The notes: generated by a model not told the origin, from the sequence alone. 64,000 bases of DNA from Candidatus Physcocola equi (GCA_018064855.1 JAGHUM010000003.1:1-64000), one strand, 5' to 3'. Counted from the first letter of the stretch, positions 24,701 to 33,745 are shown. Numbers and translations are program-made.

Positions 24701-27549
24701 CCGTCATAAGTCCAGGTGTATTTAGCAGGAGCACCAGCAGTTGTCTTAGCAGTGAGTTTGAATGTCAAATCAGAAGCAGACAAGCAGAAGAGGCTATCGT
24801 CGCGGTCAGCAGCGAGAGCAACTCCAACAGTATCGTGCACATCAAAATCAAACGACTTAGTGGTAGGACAAAAATCAGGAGCAGATGCAGTAACTGTGAT
24901 TACACCCTTATACTGAGAACCAGGAGTAATGGCAACAGCAGGAATGGTGTATTGAGCTGATGTGCTTGAAGGATCAACAGTACCATTGAGCTTCCATTCA
25001 TAAGTTGCGCCAGTAGTAGGACGAAGATCTGTGAGGGATGCTACAGAATCGAACAGACAAACCTGGAACAAATCTGGAGTTTCGAATTTAGTGTAAAGTT
25101 GACGATGAATTGAGATACGTATTGTATCGGTACATCCAAGTCTTTCTTCTGAAACAAATGTAAATACAGAATCAGCAGGAGCATCTTCAGTTGGGACATA
25201 AGAGATGATGCTATCCTGAGCAAGAATAGTGTTACCTGCAAGATCTACCCAACGATATTTATCACGGCCATGAACGGCTTTGATAACAGTGGTATCACCT
25301 ACACAAAGTGTTTCCCTGGTGGCAGAGATTGAAAGAGGTCCAGAATAATTGAAGTTAACAGGGAATCCTTCAGAGATTGAGTAAACGTGGTTACAAGAAA
25401 CAGCAGGATAAACACCCTCTTTAACCAATTCAAGAGTAGCAGTATCAGCAGCAACTACGCCACGATAGAAAGTCTTACCCCAGCTCTTAGGATCATCTTT
25501 ACGAAGTTTAACGACAACAGAGTCAATATTTACGATATCAGTAATTGTAGTCCAATTGACAGAGTCTTTACTGGTTTGATAAATATACAAAGGGAAATCA
25601 ATAAAGGTCTTGATATCGTACTTTGACATCATATAAAGAGGGACATCGACTTCTGCACAAGTGTCAATTGGAGAAACATCAGTCTTTTCGCGGTTACGAT
25701 AAACCTGGAGGTCTGGATAAACCACAGTAATAGAGATATCGTCGAAAAGCAAGTCGTTACCATTTACACCGTCGATATTGTTCTGCAACTGAATTGTATA
25801 TTTACCACCCTTTGCAGCAACGAACTTGTATGAAAGGTTAGCCCAGTTACCACCATTTTCTCCACGAGGGAAGATGTTACCAGAGGCCACACTATAAATT
25901 TCAGTATCAGAAGCATCTTTAACTACCATTCTGATGTTAACCGGACTATTTTCAACCTTAGCAGTTGCGTTGTTAACGTAAGCAGTAAGCAAGAGCATTG
26001 TATTTTCGCAATCGTTGTCGAGAGTGAAAGTACGTTCAAACACAACCTTTCTAAGAGAGTTGTCAGCAACGTTCACGAAAAGCATACCACCGCGAACACC
26101 CGGCTGATTAGTATGGTCGGTACCATTCCAATAGTCACCTGAGTGCTGACAGTTACTGTAGTTAGGATTTGAATAGATTGCATAGTAACCATTTTCAACA
26201 CGATTACCGTCGCAGGCGCCACTAGCATAATTCCAGCAAGAATAGTGAGAATAACCATCAGCAGCGCAATCGCCACCGAAAGGACCAACCAATGGGTCAT
26301 TTGTTACATATTCGTGGTTACGAATAGAATTGAAATAGTCTGGTGCCCAACCATTCTTAACAGGGTAAGTATCGCCGTTTACGTCGGTAAGTTCACCTGC
26401 GAATTTATTTCCATCAAATGTAGTATAAGTATCGTCGTCCTGGAAACTACCAAAGTTATCGGAGAAAAGAGTATCGATTCTGGCAGCATTTACCCAAATG
26501 TGTCTAACACGAACAAAGAAAGTATCTGAAACTTCAACATCTTCACCTTCATGGCCAGGTCTGAGGTCTTTACCAGCCACCTGAATTAAATACTCCATGT
26601 TCTGAACTGGAGCCAACTCAAATTCTGGAGAATTTGAAGATTTCAAAAGAGTGAATGTTTGGTCATTATCAGTTCTTGTCAAAATATTGTAAGTAGGAGT
26701 GCCAAGACAATATACTTTGTTCACCTTAACATTAAAGGTATCCTCGTTGTATATTTCATGTTCGTAAAGAGGTTTCTGAACAGTAGGGAATGGAATTGTA
26801 CCATTGATTTCAAATTCAAATTTAGGCAAAGCATAAGTCACCATGATAGGAGCAGTATTCACATCACCGCTTGCAAGAGTCATCACCACACGGTAAGAAA
26901 TACTGTCTGGTCCACCCGCAGCAGGAGTGAAAGTCAAGCCAGTTTCGCCAGTGACATCAGCCCATACAGTTTCACCATTCAGCAATTTCTGCCATTGGAA
27001 AGTAGCATCAGATGGAATTTCATTCACAGAGCAGTTAGAAACAGAGAAAGAAGGGACATCAGCCAAATCGATATCCTTATAGTTTTCACCTTTGATACCT
27101 ATCATCGGATAAGTAGGCAAAGAGAAAGTAAGAGTGTCTTTTTCAGCACCCTTTATGAAATACAATTTAACGGTAGCTGTTGAACCAGACACATTTTTGA
27201 CAGCCGACACACCATCGCCGACCTGCCAAGTGTATCCAGTAACATCATCTGCAAACACCGTGTTTGAGCCGTTCACGTTCACGCCGTCCAAATTAAGCTC
27301 GAATTGGCCATCATTTTGACATGAACCAGAAATAGCAAAAATGCTACCGCAATCATTGGCTGGAGCAACCTTCACGTTGTCCGCGCCCCACCAGTTTTTG
27401 ATGGTCATATCTGCATTTGCAGTTGACGGTAACAAAACAGATAACGTTGGTAACAGCAAACGTCCCATTGTTTTTGCGAGACTTGCTGAATGTTTTTTCT
27501 CAGTCTTGGACGATAATCCAAAGACAGAAGCAAGACGTTTAGAAGTCAT
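21784..27549 (-). CDS. giant repeat surface protein with gliding-motility-type (type B) C-terminal domain
   Basis: This 1921-residue protein is an SprB-like candidate adhesin secreted by T9SS. An unusually long N-terminal leader (signal core GRLLLPTLSVLLPSTANA, residues about 29-47) precedes beta-sandwich regions, a jelly-roll-like part (about 360-620) and at least four tandem Ig/PKD-like modules of about 190-196 residues. Each module has VREPI, SSNEKE and DSLFCL segments and regularly placed Cys pairs. The last 80 residues (IPTAFTPYNDNPKN, then HVQIFNRYQ, DGWNGEYNG and PGTYFYRL) match the gliding-motility-associated C-terminal domain. It heads a four-gene unit with OmpA, PorP/SprF and an I42 inhibitor. 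Confidence 0.9.
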   Translation of the reverse strand: MTSKRLASVFGLSSKTEKKHSASLAKTMGRLLLPTLSVLLPSTANADMTIKNWWGADNVKVAPANDCGSIFAISGSCQNDGQFELNLDGVNVNGSNTVFADDVTGYTWQVGDGVSAVKNVSGSTATVKLYFIKGAEKDTLTFSLPTYPMIGIKGENYKDIDLADVPSFSVSNCSVNEIPSDATFQWQKLLNGETVWADVTGETGLTFTPAAGGPDSISYRVVMTLASGDVNTAPIMVTYALPKFEFEINGTIPFPTVQKPLYEHEIYNEDTFNVKVNKVYCLGTPTYNILTRTDNDQTFTLLKSSNSPEFELAPVQNMEYLIQVAGKDLRPGHEGEDVEVSDTFFVRVRHIWVNAARIDTLFSDNFGSFQDDDTYTTFDGNKFAGELTDVNGDTYPVKNGWAPDYFNSIRNHEYVTNDPLVGPFGGDCAADGYSHYSCWNYASGACDGNRVENGYYAIYSNPNYSNCQHSGDYWNGTDHTNQPGVRGGMLFVNVADNSLRKVVFERTFTLDNDCENTMLLLTAYVNNATAKVENSPVNIRMVVKDASDTEIYSVASGNIFPRGENGGNWANLSYKFVAAKGGKYTIQLQNNIDGVNGNDLLFDDISITVVYPDLQVYRNREKTDVSPIDTCAEVDVPLYMMSKYDIKTFIDFPLYIYQTSKDSVNWTTITDIVNIDSVVVKLRKDDPKSWGKTFYRGVVAADTATLELVKEGVYPAVSCNHVYSISEGFPVNFNYSGPLSISATRETLCVGDTTVIKAVHGRDKYRWVDLAGNTILAQDSIISYVPTEDAPADSVFTFVSEERLGCTDTIRISIHRQLYTKFETPDLFQVCLFDSVASLTDLRPTTGATYEWKLNGTVDPSSTSAQYTIPAVAITPGSQYKGVITVTASAPDFCPTTKSFDFDVHDTVGVALAADRDDSLFCLSASDLTFKLTAKTTAGAPAKYTWTYDGAEVATTDAPTNFYAYANLTEGKHTFGVKVSDGVCNVSGQSDFKIALPTEVREPITISLESDAPVVCVNDSIHLKVTLKHLLTNPTDVSWNASNNAKVEKTATKTNASSESTNAAVAVSSSNEKEDVTIIAKVTDNVCKQNVHEAKVVVNVHKFIKLSLEAERSDSLFCLSSAETKFHLVAKTDSGNPEKYVWTLDGAAVATTTAPINYYDFASLSEGSHQFGVMSSDAICNLEGTSDFVANLPVEVREPITLSLSSVDKACADENVVVNLTANHLLGDPTEVNWNASNNAKLASITTTTASAASSNSFDPVSSSNEKETVTVVATITDKVCKDNQPKDTKLIDIYKKIKVHLVTDRDDSLFCLGSSDAKLTMTAVVDSGNPSVYKWTYNGVAVESTNAPVNTYSFANLEEGVHAFGVMVVDGVCNKADLSDFITYTPINVREPISMELLADRSRICEDSLVNLVANFKHLLEEPTMVAWTVNAAGKLSATSTGTEKSTTSNIVAPVSSNNKTEKIEISASVDDKVCPQNSPLKKTVNVDLHKKLNIELVANGVDSLHCLKTTADALIELTANVKSGEPKLFIWNDGKTTSTNSRPYTLALGSNHISVKAVDSVCSSDADEANSEVSIRTRQPLSVSLAQVVGSNPTCIGETVKFEPTVGNVFPGDKIKYTWTPSSLSGTGVVSLTPGVGSTNVSLTVEEEGNAVCPAQTDSRSITVQDSVRIAIKVPESLCQTPDTSEVVELKTYILNGNPQFLVWSTGDTTKVTADSISVFYNPASTMTFSVFAIDKVCANSNVITSKPVAVSNLFDIEITPESIEVQMGEDAQFTVTTIDLPYTYTGKYTWITNMVQTGESTGEKYKQNLHDDGTYTFYAQADGGYCGTITSNKVDIFVADYYNIPTAFTPYNDNPKNNVFLKGYHVQIFNRYQQSVFEGYDGWNGEYNGKLADPGTYFYRLWKKDGRMIKGTIELVKF
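22790..24840 (-). repeat. tandem coding repeats of about 570-590 bp in the giant surface protein
   Basis: The DNA encoding the VREPI or RQPLS motif recurs near 24542, 23954, 23372 and 22800, so the period is about 588, 582 and 570 bp. Neighbouring motifs SSNEKE, DSLFCL, EGxHxFGV and VCN keep the same spacing. The modules are clearly related but have diverged. Confidence 0.8.
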
Positions 27550-27627
27550 ATTTAACTATATTATGATATCAGATCTGTTAAATAAAAATAAATCAATTTA
27601 CAAAGAAAACAAAAAAAATTAACAATG

Positions 27628-27635
27628 CAAACATA
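27628..27635 (-). promoter_or_regulatory. -7 promoter box for the adhesin unit
   Basis: The minus strand reads TATGTTTG, 79 bp upstream of the ATG at 27549. This would give a fairly long, A-rich leader. Confidence 0.4.
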
Positions 27636-27641
27636 TGACCA

Positions 27642-27686
27642 TAAAAAAAGGTTGAATATTCAAAAATATACTTGAATATTCAACCT
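27642..27686 (-). terminator. strong terminator of the lptF-to-amidohydrolase unit
   Basis: AGGTTGAATATTCAA and TTGAATATTCAACCT form a 15-bp perfect stem with an 8-nt loop. On the minus strand it is followed by a T7 run. It lies 29 bp after the amidohydrolase stop. Confidence 0.88.
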
Positions 27687-27715
27687 ATATACAAAAAATA
27701 TGAAATTTCAAACAA

Positions 27716-28969
27716 TTATCTCTTGGGCAAATTTTCACAAATAAATTTTGCTCTGTCTATAATTTCCTCTTCACCTGGCACCACCCTATTTCTCATCACA
27801 AAACGTCCATTACAGATAACCGAATCAACACAGGAAGAGTCGGCAGAATAAACCAAATTAGAAATAAGATTATAGTTTGGCACAAGTTTTTCGTTGTTCA
27901 GATCGACAAGAAGCGCATCGGCCAATTTGCCTTCTTTTATTTCACCCGCATCGATACCAAAAGCCTGTGCAGCGATTCGTGTGGACATATCAAAAATGTC
28001 TGTTGCAGATCCAGCCTCTGGGTTATCATTGACCTTTGCGAGCAACGCTGCCAGTTTCATTTCCTCGAGCATATCGAGATTGTTGTTGGAAGAAGCCCCA
28101 TCGGTACCAAGGACTACTGTGCATCCGTTCTTTTTCATTTCGCTGAACTTAAACACACCGCTTGACAATTTCATATTGGAAGCCGGGTTGTGAACGGAAA
28201 TAGCTCCAGATTTAGCCAACAACTCCTGATCAAGCTGATCAACATGCACAACGTGTCCCAAAATGGTTTTATTATCGAGCAAACCGATGCTGTTCATATA
28301 CTGAACAGGTGAAAGTCCGCCATATTGTTTGCGACAGTTTTCATCCTCCACCAACGTTTCTGCCAGATGCACATTAAGGTAGAGATTATTTTCATCTGCC
28401 ACAGCCTTGCACTTTCTCAGCAAATCGGTAGAAACCGTATATATCGCATGAGGAGCAACAGTCGTAGAGATACGATCTGTGGAATATGGATGTTTTGCCA
28501 ATTCAAAGAGATGATCTTTAACATCATCGGACAAACGGTCCATAATAGAAAGACCGATAGCAGCGCGAATACCCATCTCATCGACGACACGTACCGTTTC
28601 CTGTTCCTCCCAATACATATCTGCGAAGAAAACAGTACCACTTTTAATCATCTCCAAGACCGCCAAACGAGATCCCACTTCAATATCCTCGGCTGTCATT
28701 TTGGCTTCCATAGGCCAAATGGCATCGTTCAGCCAGGATTGTAATGGCATATCATCTGCATATCCACGCAACAAAGACATAGCAGCATGGCAGTGTCCGT
28801 TATAAAAAGGAGGAATTATGGCAAAACCTGTACCATCCACGATCTCACAACCTTCTGGAGCCTGTATTGGCTCATTGGAAATCTTTGAGAAACAGGCACC
28901 TTCAATAAGGACATTAACCAATGCATGACTGGCAGTCTGCACATTATTAATTAGAATGGCATTTGACAT
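27716..28969 (-). CDS. amidohydrolase, MTA/SAH deaminase-like
   Basis: This 417-residue metal-dependent deaminase belongs to the TrzN/ATZ/MtaD branch. Metal-binding motifs are visible: HCHAAMSLLRGYADD (HxH), VHLAET, GHVVH and LGTDGASSNNNLDM. Such enzymes usually deaminate 5'-methylthioadenosine, S-adenosylhomocysteine or related purines to inosine derivatives. The exact substrate cannot be read here. I use the ATG at 28969 (MSNAILINN) since the longer frame would overlap the cvfB gene. It is the last gene of the eight-gene unit, 13 bp after cvfB, with a strong terminator behind it. Confidence 0.87.
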   Translation of the reverse strand: MSNAILINNVQTASHALVNVLIEGACFSKISNEPIQAPEGCEIVDGTGFAIIPPFYNGHCHAAMSLLRGYADDMPLQSWLNDAIWPMEAKMTAEDIEVGSRLAVLEMIKSGTVFFADMYWEEQETVRVVDEMGIRAAIGLSIMDRLSDDVKDHLFELAKHPYSTDRISTTVAPHAIYTVSTDLLRKCKAVADENNLYLNVHLAETLVEDENCRKQYGGLSPVQYMNSIGLLDNKTILGHVVHVDQLDQELLAKSGAISVHNPASNMKLSSGVFKFSEMKKNGCTVVLGTDGASSNNNLDMLEEMKLAALLAKVNDNPEAGSATDIFDMSTRIAAQAFGIDAGEIKEGKLADALLVDLNNEKLVPNYNLISNLVYSADSSCVDSVICNGRFVMRNRVVPGEEEIIDRAKFICENLPKR

Positions 28970-28982
28970 GGGCAGAAAAAAA

Positions 28983-29831
28983 TTAGTTTTTAGGAGCAAT
29001 AAGACGGATTCCATCCTCCTCTATAGAGATACGGCGATGTTTATAAAGGACACCGATACACTTTTTGAACGCCTTTTTACTGCATCCGAAATGGTCGGCA
29101 ATATCATCGGGATCACTTTTATCAGTAAAAGGAAGAAAACCATTGTTTCTCTGAAGTTCAGAAAGGATGATATCATCAATAGAATTGACGACACTAAGTC
29201 CTTGCTTTTGCAAAGCAACGTCAATTTTTCCATCTTGACGGACAAACTTAATATAGCCTTTGGTACGCATTCCGACCTCGACATACTCAAATATCTCACT
29301 TTGATATACCATGCCTTTAAAAGCGTCGTCCACAATAACACGGTAGCCTCTTTCATGCTCTTCGGTAAAGAGGACAGAGACTACCTGATTCATCTGATAC
29401 TCTGGTTTGCGAAGATCGAGGTAACGTTCCGTATGCATAGTTGCAATAATCTGTTCTGTTTCCTTGTCATAATAAACATAAACAAGATATATGCCACCCA
29501 CACGGATGCGTGTTTTCCATTCACGAGAAGGCATGAACACAGGAGTCGTCAGTCCCCAATCGAGCAGAGCGCCATAAGGTGAAACCGACTCTGCAGAAAG
29601 AAAACCGAACTGGCCAGGCATTACTGATGGTTCATGCGTGGTAGCCACCGCATTTCGACGTGCATTTCGATAAAGGAAAACCCTGATTTCATCGCCAACA
29701 TTTATTTCGTCTTTGTGCACATCGGTCTTCGGCAAAAAGATTTCACCTTCGGTGTCCCCGCCATCCAAATAACAACCAGTACCAGCCACACGCGCAACTT
29801 TGAGCGTGTTCATTTCTCCAATATTCAGCAT
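28983..29831 (-). CDS. cvfB: CvfB-type S1-domain RNA-binding protein
   Basis: This 282-residue protein has several S1-like OB folds (about residues 8-65, 70-135 and 145-215), seen in GEIFLPKTDV, YGALLDWGLTTPVFMP and FKGMVYQSEIFEYVEVG. A C-terminal winged-helix region follows (PDDIADHFGCSKKAFKKCIGVLYK). The order matches CvfB (YitL), an RNA-binding virulence regulator in Staphylococcus; the job in Bacteroidales is unknown. It sits between the DJ-1 gene (20 bp) and the amidohydrolase gene (13 bp). Confidence 0.86.
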   Translation of the reverse strand: MLNIGEMNTLKVARVAGTGCYLDGGDTEGEIFLPKTDVHKDEINVGDEIRVFLYRNARRNAVATTHEPSVMPGQFGFLSAESVSPYGALLDWGLTTPVFMPSREWKTRIRVGGIYLVYVYYDKETEQIIATMHTERYLDLRKPEYQMNQVVSVLFTEEHERGYRVIVDDAFKGMVYQSEIFEYVEVGMRTKGYIKFVRQDGKIDVALQKQGLSVVNSIDDIILSELQRNNGFLPFTDKSDPDDIADHFGCSKKAFKKCIGVLYKHRRISIEEDGIRLIAPKN

Positions 29832-29851
29832 AAAAAAAACGATTTAAAACA

Positions 29852-30406
29852 TCAAGATTCGGGCTGATAGTTGACAGACTGACGAATAAGGTCAGACACA
29901 CGTTTGTCACTCATCACTTCAAGGATCTTGAAACCCAAATAAATGGCAGCACCCGCACCTGCTGCTGTAATAAACTGACCAGAGGTCACGACAGAAGCAT
30001 GCACAAATTCCGCTCCAATCAAATCCTTTTCAAACCCAGGATAGCAAGTCGCCTTTTCCCCTTTGAGGATTCCGTAGGTACCATACACCATAGGAGCAGC
30101 ACAAATTGCGGAAAGATGTTTTCCGGCTTGATAGTGGCTCATCACCACAGATTTCAAATGATCGTACTTCAAGTAATTAAGAGTTGTGCCGCCTCCTGGT
30201 AAAAAGATAAGATCCGCATCGGTGAAATCTTTGACATCTTCAAACAAGACGTCGGTTTTCAGCGAAATACCATGTGCTCCATCCACTTGAAGGCGTCCCA
30301 TCAAAGAAACCATCACAACATCGTATTTAGCGCGTCGCATAATATCAATAGGAGCGACAGCCTCAGTAGGTTCGAAGCCATCTATAAAAAATGCATATAC
30401 TTTCAT
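29852..30406 (-). CDS. DJ-1/PfpI family protein
   Basis: This 184-residue single-domain protein has the class I glutamine-amidotransferase-like fold. The nucleophile elbow SAICAAP places the reactive Cys102, and Glu15 (FEPTEAVAP) is the partner acid that lowers its pKa. The FLPGGGTTLNYLK segment is typical of the YajL/ThiJ/DJ-1 branch. Members act as oxidative-stress sensors, chaperones or glyoxalase-type enzymes; which applies here is open. Located between tonB (26 bp) and cvfB (20 bp). Confidence 0.88.
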   Translation of the reverse strand: MKVYAFFIDGFEPTEAVAPIDIMRRAKYDVVMVSLMGRLQVDGAHGISLKTDVLFEDVKDFTDADLIFLPGGGTTLNYLKYDHLKSVVMSHYQAGKHLSAICAAPMVYGTYGILKGEKATCYPGFEKDLIGAEFVHASVVTSGQFITAAGAGAAIYLGFKILEVMSDKRVSDLIRQSVNYQPES

Positions 30407-30432
30407 GATAATTAGAAATAAAGAGCCAACGA

Positions 30433-31305
30433 TTAGTTCAGTTTAAACTCGTAAGTAATGGTACCTTTCTGGTTTGGTCCCTTTTTATAGTTGAACTTGG
30501 CCTTATAGGCAGCAGCGACAGCAGCATCCTTAAGCACTTTGCTTGTGATGCCCTTACATCTTTGAACGGTAGCCGCCACAACTGTGCCTTCACTATTCAC
30601 CTCGACATTGACGATGACAGAGCCCTGTTCGTTCACAGTATAAGCAGGACGAGGCAAAGAGCCGACAATAGTTCGTCCAGCCAAGTCGAAACGGTTTCCA
30701 TTTCCGCCTAATCCACCACCCGATTTGCCATCTGGGGCGCCTTGGTTACCCGGATTTGCACCGTTTCCAGTACCTTTAGAGTTGGCATCCGCTCCACCGC
30801 CATTGGCATCCGTCTTTTTCTTAAAGATATTAGTGGCGTTTTGCGCTCTCTGACGAGCCGCCTCCTCCTCTTCAGCTTTCTTTCGAGCCTCCTCTTTTTT
30901 GCGTAGTTCCTCTTCCTTACGAAGACGTTCGGCTTCTTTCTGTGCTTTTTGTTGAGCAAGAAGTTCCTGATCGATTTTCTCCTGTTCCTTTTTCTTTTCC
31001 TTTGAAGTAGGCACAGTCACCGTTTCCTCAATTTCTTGGGTTGGAAGATCAGGAGCCTGAGATGCAGCCAATTCAGAAGATTGAGGTTGCGCTTCAGCCA
31101 CCTCTGGGACTTCCGATGCTGGAGTGGGTTCAAAAAAATCGGGACCACCTTGGTCGGGCATTCCCATAGAGACAGGCACACCGTCTTCTTCCTGAACAGG
31201 TGTTTCATTTCTCATATAAACGAACAAGAGAATGAGCAGCACTGCAACATGGAACAAGAACGAGGCAACGCCTCCAAACCATTTTGATTTTTCTTCCAAC
31301 TGCAT
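30433..31305 (-). CDS. tonB: TonB-like energy transducer
   Basis: This 290-residue protein has one N-terminal transmembrane helix (about 10-30, FLFHVAVLLILLFVYM), then a Pro/Glu-rich part and a charged coiled coil of Glu/Lys/Arg (about 100-160). A Gly/Asn-rich linker and a C-terminal TonB domain (about 215-290, VIVNVEVNSEGTVVAATVQR) follow. It would pass proton-motive energy from ExbB-ExbD to outer-membrane receptors. The coiled-coil stalk resembles TolA more than classical TonB. exbD and exbB lie directly upstream in the same unit, which supports the assignment. Confidence 0.88.
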   Translation of the reverse strand: MQLEEKSKWFGGVASFLFHVAVLLILLFVYMRNETPVQEEDGVPVSMGMPDQGGPDFFEPTPASEVPEVAEAQPQSSELAASQAPDLPTQEIEETVTVPTSKEKKKEQEKIDQELLAQQKAQKEAERLRKEEELRKKEEARKKAEEEEAARQRAQNATNIFKKKTDANGGGADANSKGTGNGANPGNQGAPDGKSGGGLGGNGNRFDLAGRTIVGSLPRPAYTVNEQGSVIVNVEVNSEGTVVAATVQRCKGITSKVLKDAAVAAAYKAKFNYKKGPNQKGTITYEFKLN

Positions 31306-31348
31306 AGATGAAAAAATATTTGATTACAAAAAAATTAGGAGCGAGTCC

Positions 31349-31768
31349 TCATTGTTTTTTATCCAATGGCATAGTAGCAATAACCAATTTGAACTTATTT
31401 GTATTGGCAATGCTAAGCACCTTCACCACCTCGCCAAGAGGCACAGTTGATTCACCGTAGAGAGCCACATACATGTCAGGCTCAGTGGCAGCCTCATTTT
31501 GCAGCCAAGGTTCAAGCTCGTCAAACGAGATGGGACGTTCCTTCTCACTACCGAAACCGACGTAATAGTTGAGATTTTCGTCGATAACCACGCGAGCCAA
31601 AGGCTTAGCCTTAGTCTGAACATTACTCTGAGGTAGGTTGATCTTGATAGCATTTGGATGCACGACCGAAGATGTCAACATGAAAAAGACGAGGATTTGG
31701 AACACAAAGTCCGTCATCGACGACATGTTGAAAGATGCATCGGCTTTATTTCTTCTTTTAAGCGCCAT
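31349..31768 (-). CDS. exbD: ExbD/TolR biopolymer transport protein
   Basis: This 139-residue protein has a cytoplasmic basic start (MALKRRNKAD), one transmembrane helix with the proton-carrying Asp20 (SSMTDFVFQILVFFML) and a periplasmic domain with the usual INLPQS segment. It forms the inner-membrane motor with ExbB and drives the TonB protein encoded 43 bp downstream. Length and residues are typical. Confidence 0.92.
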   Translation of the reverse strand: MALKRRNKADASFNMSSMTDFVFQILVFFMLTSSVVHPNAIKINLPQSNVQTKAKPLARVVIDENLNYYVGFGSEKERPISFDELEPWLQNEAATEPDMYVALYGESTVPLGEVVKVLSIANTNKFKLVIATMPLDKKQ

Positions 31769-31801
31769 AATGAATACCCTAAATTAGAAATAACACAAGA
31801 A

Positions 31802-32494
31802 TCATTCGTTGAGGATGTCCATAAACTCAAGCGAGCGCGCTTCAAGGTCACGAACCACCTTATCCACACGAGACACCAAATAGTTGTATGCGAAGAAAGC
31901 AATAACACCTACGATAAGACCTGCCAAAGTAGTCACCATTGCGGTATAGATACCACCTGCGAGATTGGTCACATCAACATTGTTTCCAGCAGTTGACATA
32001 TTGAAGAAAGCCTGAATCATACCAATGACAGTACCCATGAAACCGATCATTGGACCACCACCAGCAGTTGTTGCCAACCAAGAAAGGCCTTTTTCAAGTT
32101 TAGCGACCTCAAGGTTACCAACGTTTTCAATAGAGACTTGAACGTCGTTCATAGGACGTCCCAAACGAGAGATACCCTTTGCCACCATGCGCGAATATGG
32201 GGTGTTGGTACGACTACAAAGTTCCTCAGCCTCGGTGATTTTACCATCGTGAAGAAAATCTTTGATACGATCCATAAACGAGTTATCCTGCTTGTTGGCC
32301 TGACGAAGCACCATAAGACGTTCAAAAAAGATATAAATAGACATGATGCAAAGGAAGAGCAACGGAATCATGGTGAAACCACCCTTGCAAGCGAGTTCAA
32401 ACAAGTTTATTTCCTGAGCTGGAGCATCAGCTACGGTCTGTGCAGCGGCTGCAAGCGAATCCTGAGCCTGCAATAATACGTTTAAAAGCGTCAT
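31802..32494 (-). CDS. exbB: ExbB/MotA/TolQ proton channel protein
   Basis: This 230-residue protein has three transmembrane helices: about 36-55 (GGFTMIPLLFLCIMSIYIFF), 130-160 (TAGGGPMIGFMGTVIGMI) and 175-205 (TAMVTTLAGLIVGVIAFFAY). The GPMIGFMGTVIGM region is the family signature. It builds the pentameric motor around ExbD. It lies 33 bp before exbD and 36 bp after ribBA. Confidence 0.92.
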   Translation of the reverse strand: MTLLNVLLQAQDSLAAAAQTVADAPAQEINLFELACKGGFTMIPLLFLCIMSIYIFFERLMVLRQANKQDNSFMDRIKDFLHDGKITEAEELCSRTNTPYSRMVAKGISRLGRPMNDVQVSIENVGNLEVAKLEKGLSWLATTAGGGPMIGFMGTVIGMIQAFFNMSTAGNNVDVTNLAGGIYTAMVTTLAGLIVGVIAFFAYNYLVSRVDKVVRDLEARSLEFMDILNE

Positions 32495-32530
32495 ATTCGA
32501 AAAAGTATTTTAATCAAAAGAAAAATTTTA

Positions 32531-33745
32531 TTAGAGTTTGTTGAGATTATGTCTCATGCGGTCGCGTTTTGTGCGGAGATAATCGATATCGTATTTGTTT
32601 GGTTCGATTTCGATAGGTACGTTTTCAACCACCTCCAAGCCATAACTTTCAAGCCCGACACGTTTCACAGGGTTGTTTGTCATCAGTCTCATTTTTGAGA
32701 CACCGAGTTCACGAAGAATTTGAGCGCCAACACCGTAATCACGTTCATCTGGTTTGAAGCCAAGATGTGTGTTTGCATCCACAGTATCCATACCGTTTTC
32801 CTGCAACTTGTAGGCGCGAATCTTATTCATCAAGCCGATACCACGACCTTCTTGATTCATGTAAAGAACGATACCCTTACCTGCCTCATCGACCAACTGC
32901 ATGGCTTTGTGAAGTTGGTCTCCGCAATCGCAGCGATAAGAGCCGAAGATGTCGCCCGTAGCGCAAGACGAATGCACACGAACGAGCACAGCCTCGCCTT
33001 CCTTCCATTCCCCTTTGATGAGGGCCACGTGTTCCAATCCATTATCGATTTGACGGAAAGGAATGAGTCGGAACTGTCCGTATTTAGTCGGCATATTCAC
33101 TTCCTCGCCTTTTTCAACAAGTTTTTCACGTTTCAAGCGATATGCGATAAGGTCTTTTATAGTAATCAGTTTTATACCGAATTTCTTTGCCACTTCAATA
33201 AGTTGAGGCATACGCGCCATAGTGCCATCCGGATTCATGATTTCGATAAGAGCAGCTGCAGGCTGGAGCCCCGCCAATCGAGCCAGATCCACAGCAGCCT
33301 CAGTATGTCCAGCACGAGCCAAAACACCTTTTTCCTGAGCATAAAGCGGATTGATGTGTCCTGGACGTCCGAAAGTGGCAGAAGTGGAAGAAGGATCAGC
33401 CAAAGCTCGAATTGTAGCACAACGATCGTGAACTGAGACACCCGTTGAACATCCTTCCAACTTGTCAACAGTCACAGTAAAAGGAGTACCAAGAATGGAA
33501 GTGTTTTCTTGAACCTGACGTTGGAGGTTCAACTCCTCACAACGTTTCATTGTGATAGGAGCACAAAGCAATCCACGTCCTTCCTTCAACATGAAATTCA
33601 CTTTATCTTCCGTGATAGTCTCAGCAGCAGTAATGAAGTCGCCTTCATTTTCGCGGTCTTCATCATCTACCACGATAAGAAATTTGCCTTGTTTGAAATC
33701 TTCCAAGGCTTCTTCTATAGAGTTTATATAATTATTATTTTCCAT
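32531..33745 (-). CDS. ribBA: bifunctional DHBP synthase / GTP cyclohydrolase II
   Basis: This 404-residue enzyme makes both starting blocks of riboflavin. The N-terminal domain (1-200) is RibB, with [11 protein letters not shown] and the [17 protein letters not shown] segments. The C-terminal domain (about 205-404) is RibA, with zinc-binding cysteines in [18 protein letters not shown] and [10 protein letters not shown]. No FMN riboswitch was recognised upstream; the gene lies inside a longer unit, 57 bp after the LptF/LptG-like gene. Confidence 0.95.
   Translation of the reverse strand: MENNNYINSIEEALEDFKQGKFLIVVDDEDRENEGDFITAAETITEDKVNFMLKEGRGLLCAPITMKRCEELNLQRQVQENTSILGTPFTVTVDKLEGCSTGVSVHDRCATIRALADPSSTSATFGRPGHINPLYAQEKGVLARAGHTEAAVDLARLAGLQPAAALIEIMNPDGTMARMPQLIEVAKKFGIKLITIKDLIAYRLKREKLVEKGEEVNMPTKYGQFRLIPFRQIDNGLEHVALIKGEWKEGEAVLVRVHSSCATGDIFGSYRCDCGDQLHKAMQLVDEAGKGIVLYMNQEGRGIGLMNKIRAYKLQENGMDTVDANTHLGFKPDERDYGVGAQILRELGVSKMRLMTNNPVKRVGLESYGLEVVENVPIEIEPNKYDIDYLRTKRDRMRHNLNKL

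Noticed and set aside
22790-24840. CRISPR-like or other direct repeat array
   Set aside because: The repeats are about 580 bp, in frame and inside a coding gene; they encode protein modules.
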